Assembly: GCA_040830725.1 (NCBI GenBank) | Contig: JBFOMG010000064.1 | Location: 21,910 to 85,909, forward strand | Length of the DNA stretch: 64,000 bases | Source: JAWKWH01 sp040830725 | Lineage (GTDB): Bacteria > Pseudomonadota > Alphaproteobacteria > Rhizobiales > Rhizobiaceae | Direction of reading: 5' to 3' | Shown here: positions 8,108-16,889 of the stretch, piece by piece | How the letters are laid out: the number at the start of each line of letters is the position of its first letter | Numbering within the stretch: position 1 is the stretch's first letter | Program-made: the position numbers and the translations under genes | The notes under the pieces: generated by a model | Seen by the model: the letters and a program-made list of their open reading frames with translations, nothing else | Told to the model about the DNA's origin: nothing | Databases searched by the model: none

Positions 8108-9058
8108 ATGAACACTGACATTTCTGCCAGCACATCTTCAGCGAGCCTTGGCGCCGACGTCCAACTCGACAAGCGCAGCTGGTTTCAGCGCAACAAGTTG
8201 CAAGTTGCTCCATGGATATTCCTGGCACCGGCAATGCTGTTTTTTGTCGTTTATGTCATTGCTCCGATTTTTCAGTCGATGTGGTATTCGTTCTATGAAT
8301 GGGACGGTATTGGCGAAAAAGTCTGGATTGGTCTGGACAATTACCGGGAGCTGACTGACGACGACCGGTTTTACACCTCATTGTGGAACAACCTGCTTTG
8401 GCTGGTACTCTACATGTTGGCAGTGCCGGCCGGTTTGTTCATTGCCTTGTTTTTGAACCAGACCGTCACCGGAATGCGAATTTACAAATCGCTGTTCTTC
8501 TTCCCGTTCGTAATTTCTCAGGTGGTCGTTGGCCTGATTTTCACCTGGTTCTACAATCCGAACTTCGGAATCGTCGGCAAAGTGTGGATGTTTTTCGGTG
8601 CTGATCCGCCGTCGATTCTGGGTGACGAGAGGTTTGTCACGTACGGGATTATCTTTGCCGGGCTGTGGCCACAGATCGCCTATTGCATGATCCTGTATTT
8701 GACCGGATTGAACAATGTCTCACCGGACCAGGTTGAAGCAGGCAGGCTTGATGGTGCCCGCGGCTGGAAAATGCTTCGTCATGTGATTTTGCCGCAGCTA
8801 TGGCCTGCAACATTCCTGGCAATCGTGGTGACTGTTATCGGCGCGCTTCGATCGTTCGACATGATCGCGATCATGACCCAGGGCGGTCCGTACGGCTCGT
8901 CCAACGTGCTGTCCTACTACATGTTCGAAACCGCGCTGTCCGAATATGGTTTCCGAATGGGATATGGTTCGTCCATCGCCGTGGTCCTGTTCTTTATCAT
9001 GCTGTTTTTCATCAGCTACTTCCTGTGGGTGATGTACAAAGACGAGCGGGAGGCATAA
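8108..9058 (+). CDS. Sugar ABC transporter permease, MalF/UgpA type
   Basis: This 316-residue membrane protein has about six hydrophobic helices, the first being PWIFLAPAMLFFVVYVI. The EAA-loop region is VEAGRLDGARGWKMLRHVILP, within residues ~215-240. It follows the binding protein after a 138-bp gap containing the stem-loop and precedes the second permease by 3 bp. It forms the heterodimeric channel with the product of 9062-9913. Confidence 0.93.
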   Translation: MNTDISASTSSASLGADVQLDKRSWFQRNKLQVAPWIFLAPAMLFFVVYVIAPIFQSMWYSFYEWDGIGEKVWIGLDNYRELTDDDRFYTSLWNNLLWLVLYMLAVPAGLFIALFLNQTVTGMRIYKSLFFFPFVISQVVVGLIFTWFYNPNFGIVGKVWMFFGADPPSILGDERFVTYGIIFAGLWPQIAYCMILYLTGLNNVSPDQVEAGRLDGARGWKMLRHVILPQLWPATFLAIVVTVIGALRSFDMIAIMTQGGPYGSSNVLSYYMFETALSEYGFRMGYGSSIAVVLFFIMLFFISYFLWVMYKDEREA

Positions 9059-9061
9059 GCC

Positions 9062-9913
9062 ATGTTTCCAAGACCGATAGAAAAAGCCACCCCCGCGGTA
9101 CAGACAACCTACAAGACATTCCTTCCGGTTGCGCTGTTCATATGGCTGCTCCCGCTGTTGGCGATCTTCATGACCTCCATCAGGCCGGCGGCCGACATTA
9201 ACTCCGGCAATGTGTTTGGTTGGCCGTCGGATTTTCTCCTGATCGAAAATTATACGGCGGTATTCACCCAGTCCGAGGCAGCGCGGTATTTTCTCAACTC
9301 AGTCTACATCACCGTTCCAACGGTCATCATATCGGTGGCGCTTGCCTGCCTGGCCGGATATGCGTTGGCGGTGTACCGGTTCCGGGCGGCAATTCCGTTG
9401 TTCTTTGTATTCGTGGCAGGGAACTTCGTGCCGTTCCAGATTTTGATGGTGCCGGTTCGCGATCTTTCCGTTCAAACGGGATTGTATGACACCGTCACCG
9501 GGCTTGTCCTCTTTCACGCCGCATTTCAGACCGGATTTTGCACCTTGTTTATGCGCAACTTCATCAAGGCGCTGCCATATGAATTAATCGAGTCTGCGCG
9601 TATCGAAGGGGTCGGAGAGTTTCAGATATTCTGGTACCTGGTACTGCCGTTGGTACGGCCCGCGATCGCCGCTCTGGCTGTCCTCATTTTTACCTTTGTC
9701 TGGAACGATTTCTTCTGGGCTACCGTTCTTACACAGGGTGAAGCGTCGAAACCCATCACCGCCGGAGTGAGAGCGCTTAACGGGCAGTTTGTCAGCCAGT
9801 GGCATCTTGTTTCAGCTGCTTCGCTCCTGGCGGCAGTTCCGCCTGTGGCGATGTTTTTCCTGATGCAGAAACACTTCATCGCGGGTCTTACCTTGGGCGC
9901 GACAAAGGGATGA
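9062..9913 (+). CDS. Sugar ABC transporter permease, MalG/UgpE type
   Basis: This 283-residue permease has about six helices and the EAA-loop sequence LIESARIEGVGEFQIFWYLV. It carries FVWNDFFWA and ends FIAGLTLGATKG, the standard MalG-type end also seen in the partial permease at the window start. Its TGA overlaps the ATG of the alpha-galactosidase gene (ATGA), so uptake and hydrolysis are translationally linked. Confidence 0.93.
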   Translation: MFPRPIEKATPAVQTTYKTFLPVALFIWLLPLLAIFMTSIRPAADINSGNVFGWPSDFLLIENYTAVFTQSEAARYFLNSVYITVPTVIISVALACLAGYALAVYRFRAAIPLFFVFVAGNFVPFQILMVPVRDLSVQTGLYDTVTGLVLFHAAFQTGFCTLFMRNFIKALPYELIESARIEGVGEFQIFWYLVLPLVRPAIAALAVLIFTFVWNDFFWATVLTQGEASKPITAGVRALNGQFVSQWHLVSAASLLAAVPPVAMFFLMQKHFIAGLTLGATKG

Positions 9914-12078
9914 ACCTGTTGGTCCAGCAAACGAGCACATTGAAGCTCGATGGCCGAAGAACGAGTATCGTATTTGCTTGGACCAATGGAGTTCCGTCTG
10001 TCATCTATCACGGCAAAAAATTGCCTGATGATACCGACCTGGACACTTTGGTGGCGATAAGTGCGCGTCCGCTGCCGCAGGCCACGATTGACGAAAACGA
10101 ACCAATCAGTCTGCATCCCGAGATCGGCCGCGGTTTTCTCGGTCATCCTGCCCTGATCGGCAAACGCGAGACTTCCAGCTCGCCTGGCTGGGCTGGACGC
10201 TTCTCCTACGTCGGCAATGTTGCGCTCGACGATGGAATCGTATTCCAGTTGAGCGATCCCGAGCGAGGATTAAGTCTCGAAATCGAATGTCGCATCGATG
10301 CCGTTACAGATGTCGCTACATATTTGACGCGGCTGACTAATGACGCAGATTCCCAGTTTGAAGTCGACTGGCTTTCTGCACCGGTCATTGCGCCATCTCA
10401 GCAGTATTCCCAACACATGTCCTTTCACGGACGGTGGTGCGCGGAATTTTCAATCGAACGCCAACCAATTCCACTCGGATTGACCAAACGGGAAAACAGG
10501 CGTGGGCGCACCTCTCACGAGGCGTTTCCAGGCATCATTCTGGTCGATGACACGACCGGCGAGGATTCCGGACCTTGTCTGGGAATTCACTTGGGTTGGA
10601 GTGGCAATCATCGAATGGTTCTTGAACGGCTTTCGACCGGCGACGTCCAAATCCAGATGGGTGTTCTGCTGTTCGCTGGCGAAAAGAGCCTCATGCCGGG
10701 CCAAAGCGTCGAGACACCGCCGCTTTATGTCGCGTATTCCTCAAGCGGCCTTAACGCCATGTCCCACAAACTGCATGAACACGTTCGGGCCAACATTGTG
10801 AACTTTCCCGATCCGACCGCGGCGCGACCGGTGACCGTCAACACCTGGGAAGCTTTATATTTTGACCACAAATGGGACAAGCTGACAAAACTGGTCGATT
10901 GCGCCGCGGAAATTGGCGCAGAGCGGTTTGTTCTTGACGATGGTTGGTTTCGCGACCGCAATGACGATTCATCCGGATTGGGTGACTGGTATACGGATGA
11001 AACGAAGTATCCGGAAGGACTGCAGCCGCTTGCTGACTACGTTCGGTCCGCGGGCATGTCTTTCGGATTGTGGGTCGAACCGGAAATGGTCAACCAGAGC
11101 TCGAAGCTCTTTCAGGAACATCCTGATTGGGTGTTAGGTCTTGGAAACTATCCCAAGTTGACCGGGCGCAACCAGCTGGTTCTCGATATTGCCAAAGCCC
11201 CTGTCGCCGAATACCTCTATCAACGCCTTTCCTCGCTCATTGAACAACACGGAATCAGCTACCTGAAGTGGGACATGAACCGGGACTTGGTTCTGCCGGG
11301 GGATTCACGGGGCAGGGCAACGGTTTACCGGCAAACCGGCGCCCTTTACGATCTGCTCCATCGGCTGACCTCCACCTTTCCCGGTCTTGAAATTGAAAGC
11401 TGTGCTTCCGGCGGCGGGCGGGTGGATTACGGCATACTCGCGCACACGCATCGTTTTTGGGCATCAGACTCCAACGATGCGGTGGAGCGGATGCGGATCC
11501 AGAATGGATTCTCCTATTTCTTTCCTCCGGAGGTCATGGGTTCCCATATTGGCCCGGCCTGGTGCCATACCAGCGGGCGAGGATTTCACACCGGTTTCAG
11601 GGCGCTGGTTGCCAGCTATGGGCACATGGGTGTGGAAGCAGACCTTACCGCCATGACGGACGCAGACATCGCGGTGGTCAAAAATGCCGTGGCGCGTCAC
11701 AAGGTTGATCGACATATCTGGCATGAAGGCCGGTTTTACCGGATCAAGACCGTTGATCCGTGTCTCTTTGGAGCACTTGCGGTAAGTTCCGACGGGAACA
11801 ATGCACGTTTGCTGCTTACGCAAACGGACCGGCCGCGGTCTACCGTTCCGCCGCGTATTTTGGTTCCGGGATTGGAGCCGGAACGAAAGTATCGCGTTAC
11901 CATGCAAGCCGAGTCCGAGATGGTGAACCGCGCTAACAGGAGGTTCGACAATCCGCTTGCGGGAGACGGTTTTGTTGCAAGCGGAGCATCGCTGGAAGCG
12001 GCCGGAATAGGACTGCCATCGCTATACGCACAGACCGGACTGGCGATCGCGATCGACGCATTGGAGAATGCAGCATGA
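9910..12078 (+). CDS. Alpha-galactosidase, GH36 family
   Basis: The product of 722 residues hydrolyses terminal alpha-1,6-galactosides such as melibiose and raffinose. It has no signal peptide and so probably acts in the cytoplasm after uptake. GH36 landmarks are FVLDDGWF (Asp343/344), KWDMNRD with predicted nucleophile Asp455, ESCASGGGRVD, and WASDSND with predicted acid/base Asp520. The spacing between the two catalytic aspartates fits the family. The start at 9910 overlaps the permease stop; the open frame continues upstream to 9799, but that part lies inside the permease gene. The length matches bacterial tetrameric GH36 enzymes. Confidence 0.95.
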   Translation: MNLLVQQTSTLKLDGRRTSIVFAWTNGVPSVIYHGKKLPDDTDLDTLVAISARPLPQATIDENEPISLHPEIGRGFLGHPALIGKRETSSSPGWAGRFSYVGNVALDDGIVFQLSDPERGLSLEIECRIDAVTDVATYLTRLTNDADSQFEVDWLSAPVIAPSQQYSQHMSFHGRWCAEFSIERQPIPLGLTKRENRRGRTSHEAFPGIILVDDTTGEDSGPCLGIHLGWSGNHRMVLERLSTGDVQIQMGVLLFAGEKSLMPGQSVETPPLYVAYSSSGLNAMSHKLHEHVRANIVNFPDPTAARPVTVNTWEALYFDHKWDKLTKLVDCAAEIGAERFVLDDGWFRDRNDDSSGLGDWYTDETKYPEGLQPLADYVRSAGMSFGLWVEPEMVNQSSKLFQEHPDWVLGLGNYPKLTGRNQLVLDIAKAPVAEYLYQRLSSLIEQHGISYLKWDMNRDLVLPGDSRGRATVYRQTGALYDLLHRLTSTFPGLEIESCASGGGRVDYGILAHTHRFWASDSNDAVERMRIQNGFSYFFPPEVMGSHIGPAWCHTSGRGFHTGFRALVASYGHMGVEADLTAMTDADIAVVKNAVARHKVDRHIWHEGRFYRIKTVDPCLFGALAVSSDGNNARLLLTQTDRPRSTVPPRILVPGLEPERKYRVTMQAESEMVNRANRRFDNPLAGDGFVASGASLEAAGIGLPSLYAQTGLAIAIDALENAA

Positions 12079-12845
12079 AGCTATCAGCAAGTTTTGCCGA
12101 TCTTAGCGAAAAGTCCGTCTTCATTTCCGGTGGCGGATCCGGAATTGGCGAGTATCTCACCGAAGGATTCATTTCCCAGGGCGCCAAGGTTGCTTTCTGC
12201 CAGCGCAGCGACGCGAGTGCGGTTTGCGACAGGCTTGAAAAGGCTTACGGCAGCCGGCCGTTGTTTCTCAAATGCGACGTGACTGACATCCCGGCCTATG
12301 AAGCGGTTCTGGATGAGGCGGCGAAAACCCATGGCCCTGTCAATATTTTGGTCAACAATGCAGCGTGGGACAATCGTCATCGGCTCGACGAATTGTCGCC
12401 GGATGACTGGGACCACATGTTGAATGTCAACATCCGGCACCATTTCTTCGCGGCCAAGAAAGTGGCTCCTGCGATGATCGAGGCCGGGGCAGGTTCGATC
12501 ATAAACTACTCCTCCATTTCGTACATGATGGGCAATGCCGGGTATCCTGCCTACGTCTCGGCCAAGGCCGGAATCACCGGCCTGACACGCGGATTGGCCC
12601 GCGAGCTTGGCCCGCATGGCATACGGGTCAACGCTCTGATGCCGGGATGGGTGATCACCGAGCGCCAGAAAGATCTTTGGGTGACCGATGAGGCCCTTGC
12701 GGCTCACCTCGACAGGCAATGTCTGAAGAAACCCATTCCACCTGAGACAATGGTGGAGCCTACACTGTTTCTTGCGTCTGATGCGTCGAGCATGATGACA
12801 GGACAGGCGCTCGTCGTCGATGGCGGCGTCGTGGTGACCGGGTAG
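12075..12845 (+). CDS. SDR family dehydrogenase, probable galactose/sugar 1-dehydrogenase
   Basis: This 256-residue classical short-chain dehydrogenase has SGGGSGIGEYL (cofactor loop), LVNNAAWDN, INYSSISYMMGN and the catalytic YVSAKAG. It lies between alpha-galactosidase and 2-keto-3-deoxygalactonokinase with a 4-bp overlap upstream. Oxidation of galactose to galactonolactone, the first De Ley-Doudoroff step, is the economical reading. Related SDRs act on galactose, arabinose or fucose, so the substrate is inferred from context only. Confidence 0.85.
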   Translation: MKLSASFADLSEKSVFISGGGSGIGEYLTEGFISQGAKVAFCQRSDASAVCDRLEKAYGSRPLFLKCDVTDIPAYEAVLDEAAKTHGPVNILVNNAAWDNRHRLDELSPDDWDHMLNVNIRHHFFAAKKVAPAMIEAGAGSIINYSSISYMMGNAGYPAYVSAKAGITGLTRGLARELGPHGIRVNALMPGWVITERQKDLWVTDEALAAHLDRQCLKKPIPPETMVEPTLFLASDASSMMTGQALVVDGGVVVTG

Positions 12846-12849
12846 TGCG

Positions 12850-13803
12850 ATGACGCCCTGTTTCGCTGCAATCGACTGGGGAACGAGCAATTTCCGGCTT
12901 TGGCTTGTCGATGACGAGGGCAATGTCATCGCCCGCAAAACAAGCGCTCAAGGAATGGCTACGCTTTCCGCCGATCGTTATGCGGACGTGATGGAGGAAC
13001 ATCTCGCCGGTTTGGGTGTACCACCTGATTTGCCAGCAGTCGTTTGCGGCATGGCGGGATCCCGATCGGGATGGGCGGAAGCACCGTATCTGGATACACC
13101 CGTTTCGATTGACCGGATCAGCGGGAGCGCGGTCCAGCCATGTTCCCAAGCAAGACCGGTATGGATAATGTCGGGCGTCTGTCAGCACGATCCTGAATCG
13201 CCTGATGTCATGCGCGGGGAAGAAACCCAGATCGTGGGCGCTTGGGCTATTGCTGCGCGGGAAGGGCTTTTCTGTCTGCCCGGCACTCATTCCAAATGGG
13301 TCGAAATCGACAATGGAAAAATTGTCCGCTTCCACACCTTCATGACCGGAGAACTTTTCGCTTTGATATCGCAGCGATCCGTTCTTGCGCCGACGCTGGA
13401 AGACCCTGAAAACGGATTGGAAGAAGCGGCATATTCTAACGCGGTGGCTGAGATGCTTGATCAGCCGGGTCAGTTGACTCAGAAGTTGTTCGGAATTCGG
13501 GCGAGCAGGCTTTTGAGCGCGGGCAAGCAGCTTGGCTCACTTTCACGGCTGTCCGGCCTGTTGATCGGGGCTGAATTGGCTGCCGCGCGTCGCACATTTC
13601 CGTCTACCGGCGCGGTAACACTCATTTCGGATGGAGAAGTGGGACGAAATTACAATATCGCACTGCGTCAAGCGGGTTTCGATGTGATAAACCTCGATGC
13701 GGAGAGTGCCACGTTGCGCGGTCTGGTGGAAGCAGCAACGAAGCTGTTGAATAATGGGAGTGCTTTGGAAAAACCCGATTTGAACCTCAAAGTTGGTTCA
13801 TGA
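12850..13803 (+). CDS. dgoK: 2-dehydro-3-deoxygalactonokinase
   Basis: This 317-residue sugar-acid kinase phosphorylates 2-keto-3-deoxygalactonate, the third-stage intermediate of oxidative galactose breakdown. Family marks are AAIDWGTSNFRLWL (phosphate loop of the actin-like fold), VCGMAGSRSGWAEAPY, MRGEETQIVGA, FCLPGTHSKWVEI and FMTGELFALI. It begins 4 bp after the SDR gene. Its last 17 bases overlap the 3' end of the convergent PLP-enzyme gene. The partner aldolase (dgoA) is not in this operon. Confidence 0.93.
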   Translation: MTPCFAAIDWGTSNFRLWLVDDEGNVIARKTSAQGMATLSADRYADVMEEHLAGLGVPPDLPAVVCGMAGSRSGWAEAPYLDTPVSIDRISGSAVQPCSQARPVWIMSGVCQHDPESPDVMRGEETQIVGAWAIAAREGLFCLPGTHSKWVEIDNGKIVRFHTFMTGELFALISQRSVLAPTLEDPENGLEEAAYSNAVAEMLDQPGQLTQKLFGIRASRLLSAGKQLGSLSRLSGLLIGAELAAARRTFPSTGAVTLISDGEVGRNYNIALRQAGFDVINLDAESATLRGLVEAATKLLNNGSALEKPDLNLKVGS

Positions 13804-15028
13804 CGGCCAGCAGTTTCTTGACTTCATCGCGCGAGTTGTAATGGCAGACCGAGACCCGCACGCAAGCCTCCAGCCCGAGTGGGCTTAAAATATTGCCCGA
13901 ATAATGGTCAGCCTTTCTGGTGTGTGTTCTGACGCCATTGTCGTTCAATTTGGCGACGATCTGCGGTGCGGCCAAGCCTTCCTTCCAGAAACAAACCAAT
14001 CCCTTCCGGTTCTGGTTTTCCGTTCCGGCGATAATGTGAACACCGGGCAGATTTGCCAGTCCGGTCAAATTGCCCTCACCGTTAAGCATCAGCTCGCACA
14101 GTTCGTGTTCGTGTTCTTGAATGGCTGATGCTGCCGCCTCGATGCGGCCGCGTCTGTCGCTGGATTGCGTGAAATTTGAACCAAGCCAATCGAGATATTC
14201 AACGACGCGCGAAAAAGTTGAATATGCCCCTGTATCGCGGGTTCCGAGTTCCCAGTTGGTTGCCGGCCCATCTATCAGGCTCTCGTGCTGGAGGATGCCA
14301 AGCCGGTCTGAAATCCAGGCGATACCGTAGCCATGACGCGAGAACACCTTGTAGGGTGACACCGCATAGCCATCGATATCGTACCGGTCGATGTCAATGG
14401 CACCATGCGCTGCAAACTGGATTCCATCGACAATGATAATACACTCGGGCGCCGTTTCCCGGATTGCCTCGACGATAGCCGGCACATTGTTGCTGACACC
14501 GGTAACCGGTGAGCAGTGCAGGATTGTTGCCACTCTTGTGTCTGGCCGTACCAGCGCTGCATAGGCACCGGCACTGACCGAGCCGGTGGCGTTGTCGTGC
14601 TCAACGCTCAGATAATCCTTGCCGGTTTTTCCGGCCCAATAGGTCGCCGCACTTCGGGTGGCCGGGTGTTCCACCGTGCTGCCGATAACACTGCCTTCGG
14701 TGCTGGCTGTGCACGCCGTACGAATCATGCGGAACAGAAGCTCCGTGCCGCTCTCTCCAACGAAGATCTGCCCGGTGCTGGCTCCAAACATGATGCCGGC
14801 GTCATGTTTCGCTTGGTCAATTATGGCAACAAGCGCTTTGGATGCGGGATTGTCGCGGCCCTGGTTGTCGGGGATCGCCGCAAATTCGGCCGCGGTGCTT
14901 ACAACCGAATTCAGGGTCAGCGCCCCGCCTGCATTCTCAAAGAAAATCCGTTCGCCCTGGAAAGGGCACGCATCTACATGCGCAAACTTCGCGCGAATAT
15001 CGTTCAGCAGTGGCGTGGAAATTGTCAT
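13787..15028 (-). CDS. Aminotransferase class V-fold PLP-dependent enzyme
   Basis: This 413-residue fold-type I PLP enzyme of the cysteine-desulfurase-like class V group has the cofactor aspartate in IIIVDGIQFAAHG (Asp201) and the Schiff-base lysine in SPYKVFSRHGYG (Lys227). The ATG at 15028 fits the conserved domain start, although its ribosome site is poor and the frame is open to 15154. It is divergent from the ureohydrolase at 15264. A role in removing an amino group from a guanidino- or amino-compound handled by that enzyme is possible but unproven. Confidence 0.85.
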   Translation of the reverse strand: MTISTPLLNDIRAKFAHVDACPFQGERIFFENAGGALTLNSVVSTAAEFAAIPDNQGRDNPASKALVAIIDQAKHDAGIMFGASTGQIFVGESGTELLFRMIRTACTASTEGSVIGSTVEHPATRSAATYWAGKTGKDYLSVEHDNATGSVSAGAYAALVRPDTRVATILHCSPVTGVSNNVPAIVEAIRETAPECIIIVDGIQFAAHGAIDIDRYDIDGYAVSPYKVFSRHGYGIAWISDRLGILQHESLIDGPATNWELGTRDTGAYSTFSRVVEYLDWLGSNFTQSSDRRGRIEAAASAIQEHEHELCELMLNGEGNLTGLANLPGVHIIAGTENQNRKGLVCFWKEGLAAPQIVAKLNDNGVRTHTRKADHYSGNILSPLGLEACVRVSVCHYNSRDEVKKLLAVMNQL

Positions 15029-15136
15029 TGAACAACCCGGGAGGAAATCAGTGTCATTCGGGAACAACGACAACAAATTGTACGCGGCCCCCAACGATCC
15101 CCTGATACCATTTTTCTCGGTTAGGGATACACAATT

Positions 15137-15253
15137 CTGACTGGCGTTTTGCACGGAGGCAATTTCTCACCCGTTTACGTAGCTTTCGATACGGTCAATA
15201 AAAAGGGCGAGCTCACCAACCCGCAACTGAAACGGAAAATGGTCGGTACATAA
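15137..15253 (+). other. Possible short coding remnant or leader ORF upstream of ureohydrolase 1
   Basis: A frame with no ATG but with CTG/GTT/TTG codons reads LTGVLHGGNFSPVYVAFDTV and then continues to ...LKRKMVGT, ending in TAA 11 bp before the ureohydrolase start. The residue mix looks coding rather than random. It is only ~38 codons and I do not recognise it. It may be a decayed gene end, a leader peptide or chance. Confidence 0.2.
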
Positions 15254-15263
15254 AGGAAGCATT

Positions 15264-16247
15264 ATGGCGGAGAAACACGATCGCAGTATGATGGAAAACC
15301 TCTACTGGTGGGGCATACCAACATTCTTTCGCTGTCCGAACGAAGAACTTGACGATCAGGACGTTGTACTGGTCGGTGTGCCGCATTCGACCGGCAATGG
15401 CACCACAGAGCGCGATCAGCATTTGGGTCCGCGGGCGGTAAGAAACTACTCGGCCGTACAGCGGCGGGTGCATGGCGCATTCCAACTTGACCCTTGGGCT
15501 GCGGTCAAAGTCGCCGACATCGGCGATGTGCCGTTTCCGCGCGCCAACAACAATGAAGACTGCATTGAGCGGATTACCCAGTTTTACGGTGAAATTGACA
15601 TGGCTGGTGCGCGCCCGGTTTCCATCGGCGGCGACCACTCGATTACTGGCGGCATTGTGCAGGCCTTGGGTTGCGGCAAACTTTCAGGTGGTGAACCTGT
15701 CTCTTTTCTGCATCTTGATGCGCATACCGACGTCTTCACGAAAGTCGACCATTTTCTCGGTGCACAAAAATCCGCCGCCCATTGGGGCGCATACCTGGCG
15801 GATCAAGGCAACGTCGATCCGAAAAAGTCCATGCAGATTGGTCTGCGCGGCCATCCGCGAACGCTCGATTGGCTCGAACCATCCTATGAGTACGGCTACA
15901 ATGTCGTGACAATCGCCGAATACCGGGACCGGGGTGCCGATGATGTGATCTCACAGATCAAGGATGTGCTGGCGGGGCGGCCGGTCTACATCACATTCGA
16001 CCTCGATTGCCTTGATCCGACCGTTGCGCCGGCGGTCTCAAATCTCGAGCCGGGTGAAAAGGGTTTTGATATCGATGAGGCTGTCGCGCTGGTCCGCGCG
16101 GTTCGGGGCATGAACATCGTCGGGGGTGACATTGTCTGCATGATGCCGACAAAAGACAGTCCAAACAACATCACCGCGTTGACTGCCGGCGCCATCATGT
16201 TCGAGATGATCTCGATGATCGCGGAGAACGTTTCCGGCAGTTCTTGA
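15264..16247 (+). CDS. Ureohydrolase (agmatinase/arginase family), divergent substrate loop
   Basis: This 327-residue Mn-type amidinohydrolase has metal ligands in GGDHSITGG, HLDAHTD and TFDLDCLDP. Unlike ordinary agmatinases it lacks the GTGTPE loop: DPTVAPAVSNLEPG stands in its place. The segment after the DAHTD motif (FLGAQKSAAHWGAYL) also lacks the usual HGTPFRR. It therefore probably hydrolyses another guanidino compound, such as guanidinobutyrate, guanidinopropionate or a related molecule, to urea plus amine. AAGGAAG precedes the ATG. A second, more canonical ureohydrolase lies at 16890-17861. Confidence 0.9.
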   Translation: MAEKHDRSMMENLYWWGIPTFFRCPNEELDDQDVVLVGVPHSTGNGTTERDQHLGPRAVRNYSAVQRRVHGAFQLDPWAAVKVADIGDVPFPRANNNEDCIERITQFYGEIDMAGARPVSIGGDHSITGGIVQALGCGKLSGGEPVSFLHLDAHTDVFTKVDHFLGAQKSAAHWGAYLADQGNVDPKKSMQIGLRGHPRTLDWLEPSYEYGYNVVTIAEYRDRGADDVISQIKDVLAGRPVYITFDLDCLDPTVAPAVSNLEPGEKGFDIDEAVALVRAVRGMNIVGGDIVCMMPTKDSPNNITALTAGAIMFEMISMIAENVSGSS

Positions 16248-16324
16248 TCCTTGGCAGCCGTTGCTCGAATTTTTCCTGAACTTCTTACGGGTGGCCGCAG
16301 TACTGTGCGTCCGGATAGCTGATC

Positions 16325-16771
16325 TTATCTCAGCACTTTCCGAAAATAGATGCGGTTGAAACCATCCTCGGTCCTGCGATCAAATTCGACATATCCGAGT
16401 AGGGGATAGAGAGCCAAATTCTCCGTCATCTTCTCATTCGTGTACAGTTCAACACTGTCGTAGCCAAGCCGGACAGCCTCTGCCTCGCAAAGCGCAATCA
16501 ATCTGCGACCGATACCCTTGCCCCGGTGTTTGTTGGCAACGGCGACGTTTTCCAGATGCATGTGGTTGCCTTCCGGGTAAAAGATGACGAAACCTTCCAA
16601 TCCATCGTTCATATCTGTGGAGAGGCGGACGTGCCGATTCTCGACCAGTGATGCGAAATCGGCCACCATTGGGGCAGGTTCCTTGCCGATCCGCTCGACG
16701 TATTTTGCGTAGGCTTCCCGCGCACAGGCCTCGATGGCCGGAACGTCCGAGAAATTTGCAAAGCGGATCAC
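16325..16771 (-). CDS. GNAT family N-acetyltransferase
   Basis: This acyltransferase of ~148 residues has the acetyl-CoA loop NKHRGKGIGRRLI and the family end NLALYPLLGYVEFDRR. I chose the GTG at 16771 because the conserved domain begins at VIRFANFSDVPAIEA, an AGGA lies 8 bases upstream, and it leaves room for a promoter in the divergent spacer. The frame is open to an ATG at 16861, which would add 30 atypical residues. It sits between the two ureohydrolases and could acetylate their amine product or be unrelated. Confidence 0.8.
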   Translation of the reverse strand: MIRFANFSDVPAIEACAREAYAKYVERIGKEPAPMVADFASLVENRHVRLSTDMNDGLEGFVIFYPEGNHMHLENVAVANKHRGKGIGRRLIALCEAEAVRLGYDSVELYTNEKMTENLALYPLLGYVEFDRRTEDGFNRIYFRKVLR

Positions 16772-16889
16772 CGGACCGATCCTGTGCGACGTGCCTGCAA
16801 TTTGTTGCCTCCTTCGAGGGACCATGCTTGCAATTAGATCACGTGGTGTGAAACTGTCCAAGGCCAGATTAGCCAGAAAGGTACCGCCA

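Noticed and set aside
12084..12938. Minus-strand frame of 284 codons opposite the SDR gene
   Set aside because: It is antisense to a clear SDR with all motifs.
15029..15263. Guanidine riboswitch between the PLP enzyme and ureohydrolase 1
   Set aside because: Expected from context, but no ykkC-type or ACGR-hairpin motif could be seen.
16244..16272. Another TGATCC box as a SigE promoter
   Set aside because: The base block 18 positions downstream is ATTTT rather than TAG, and the following gene points the other way. A TGATCC at 19199 fails in the same way.
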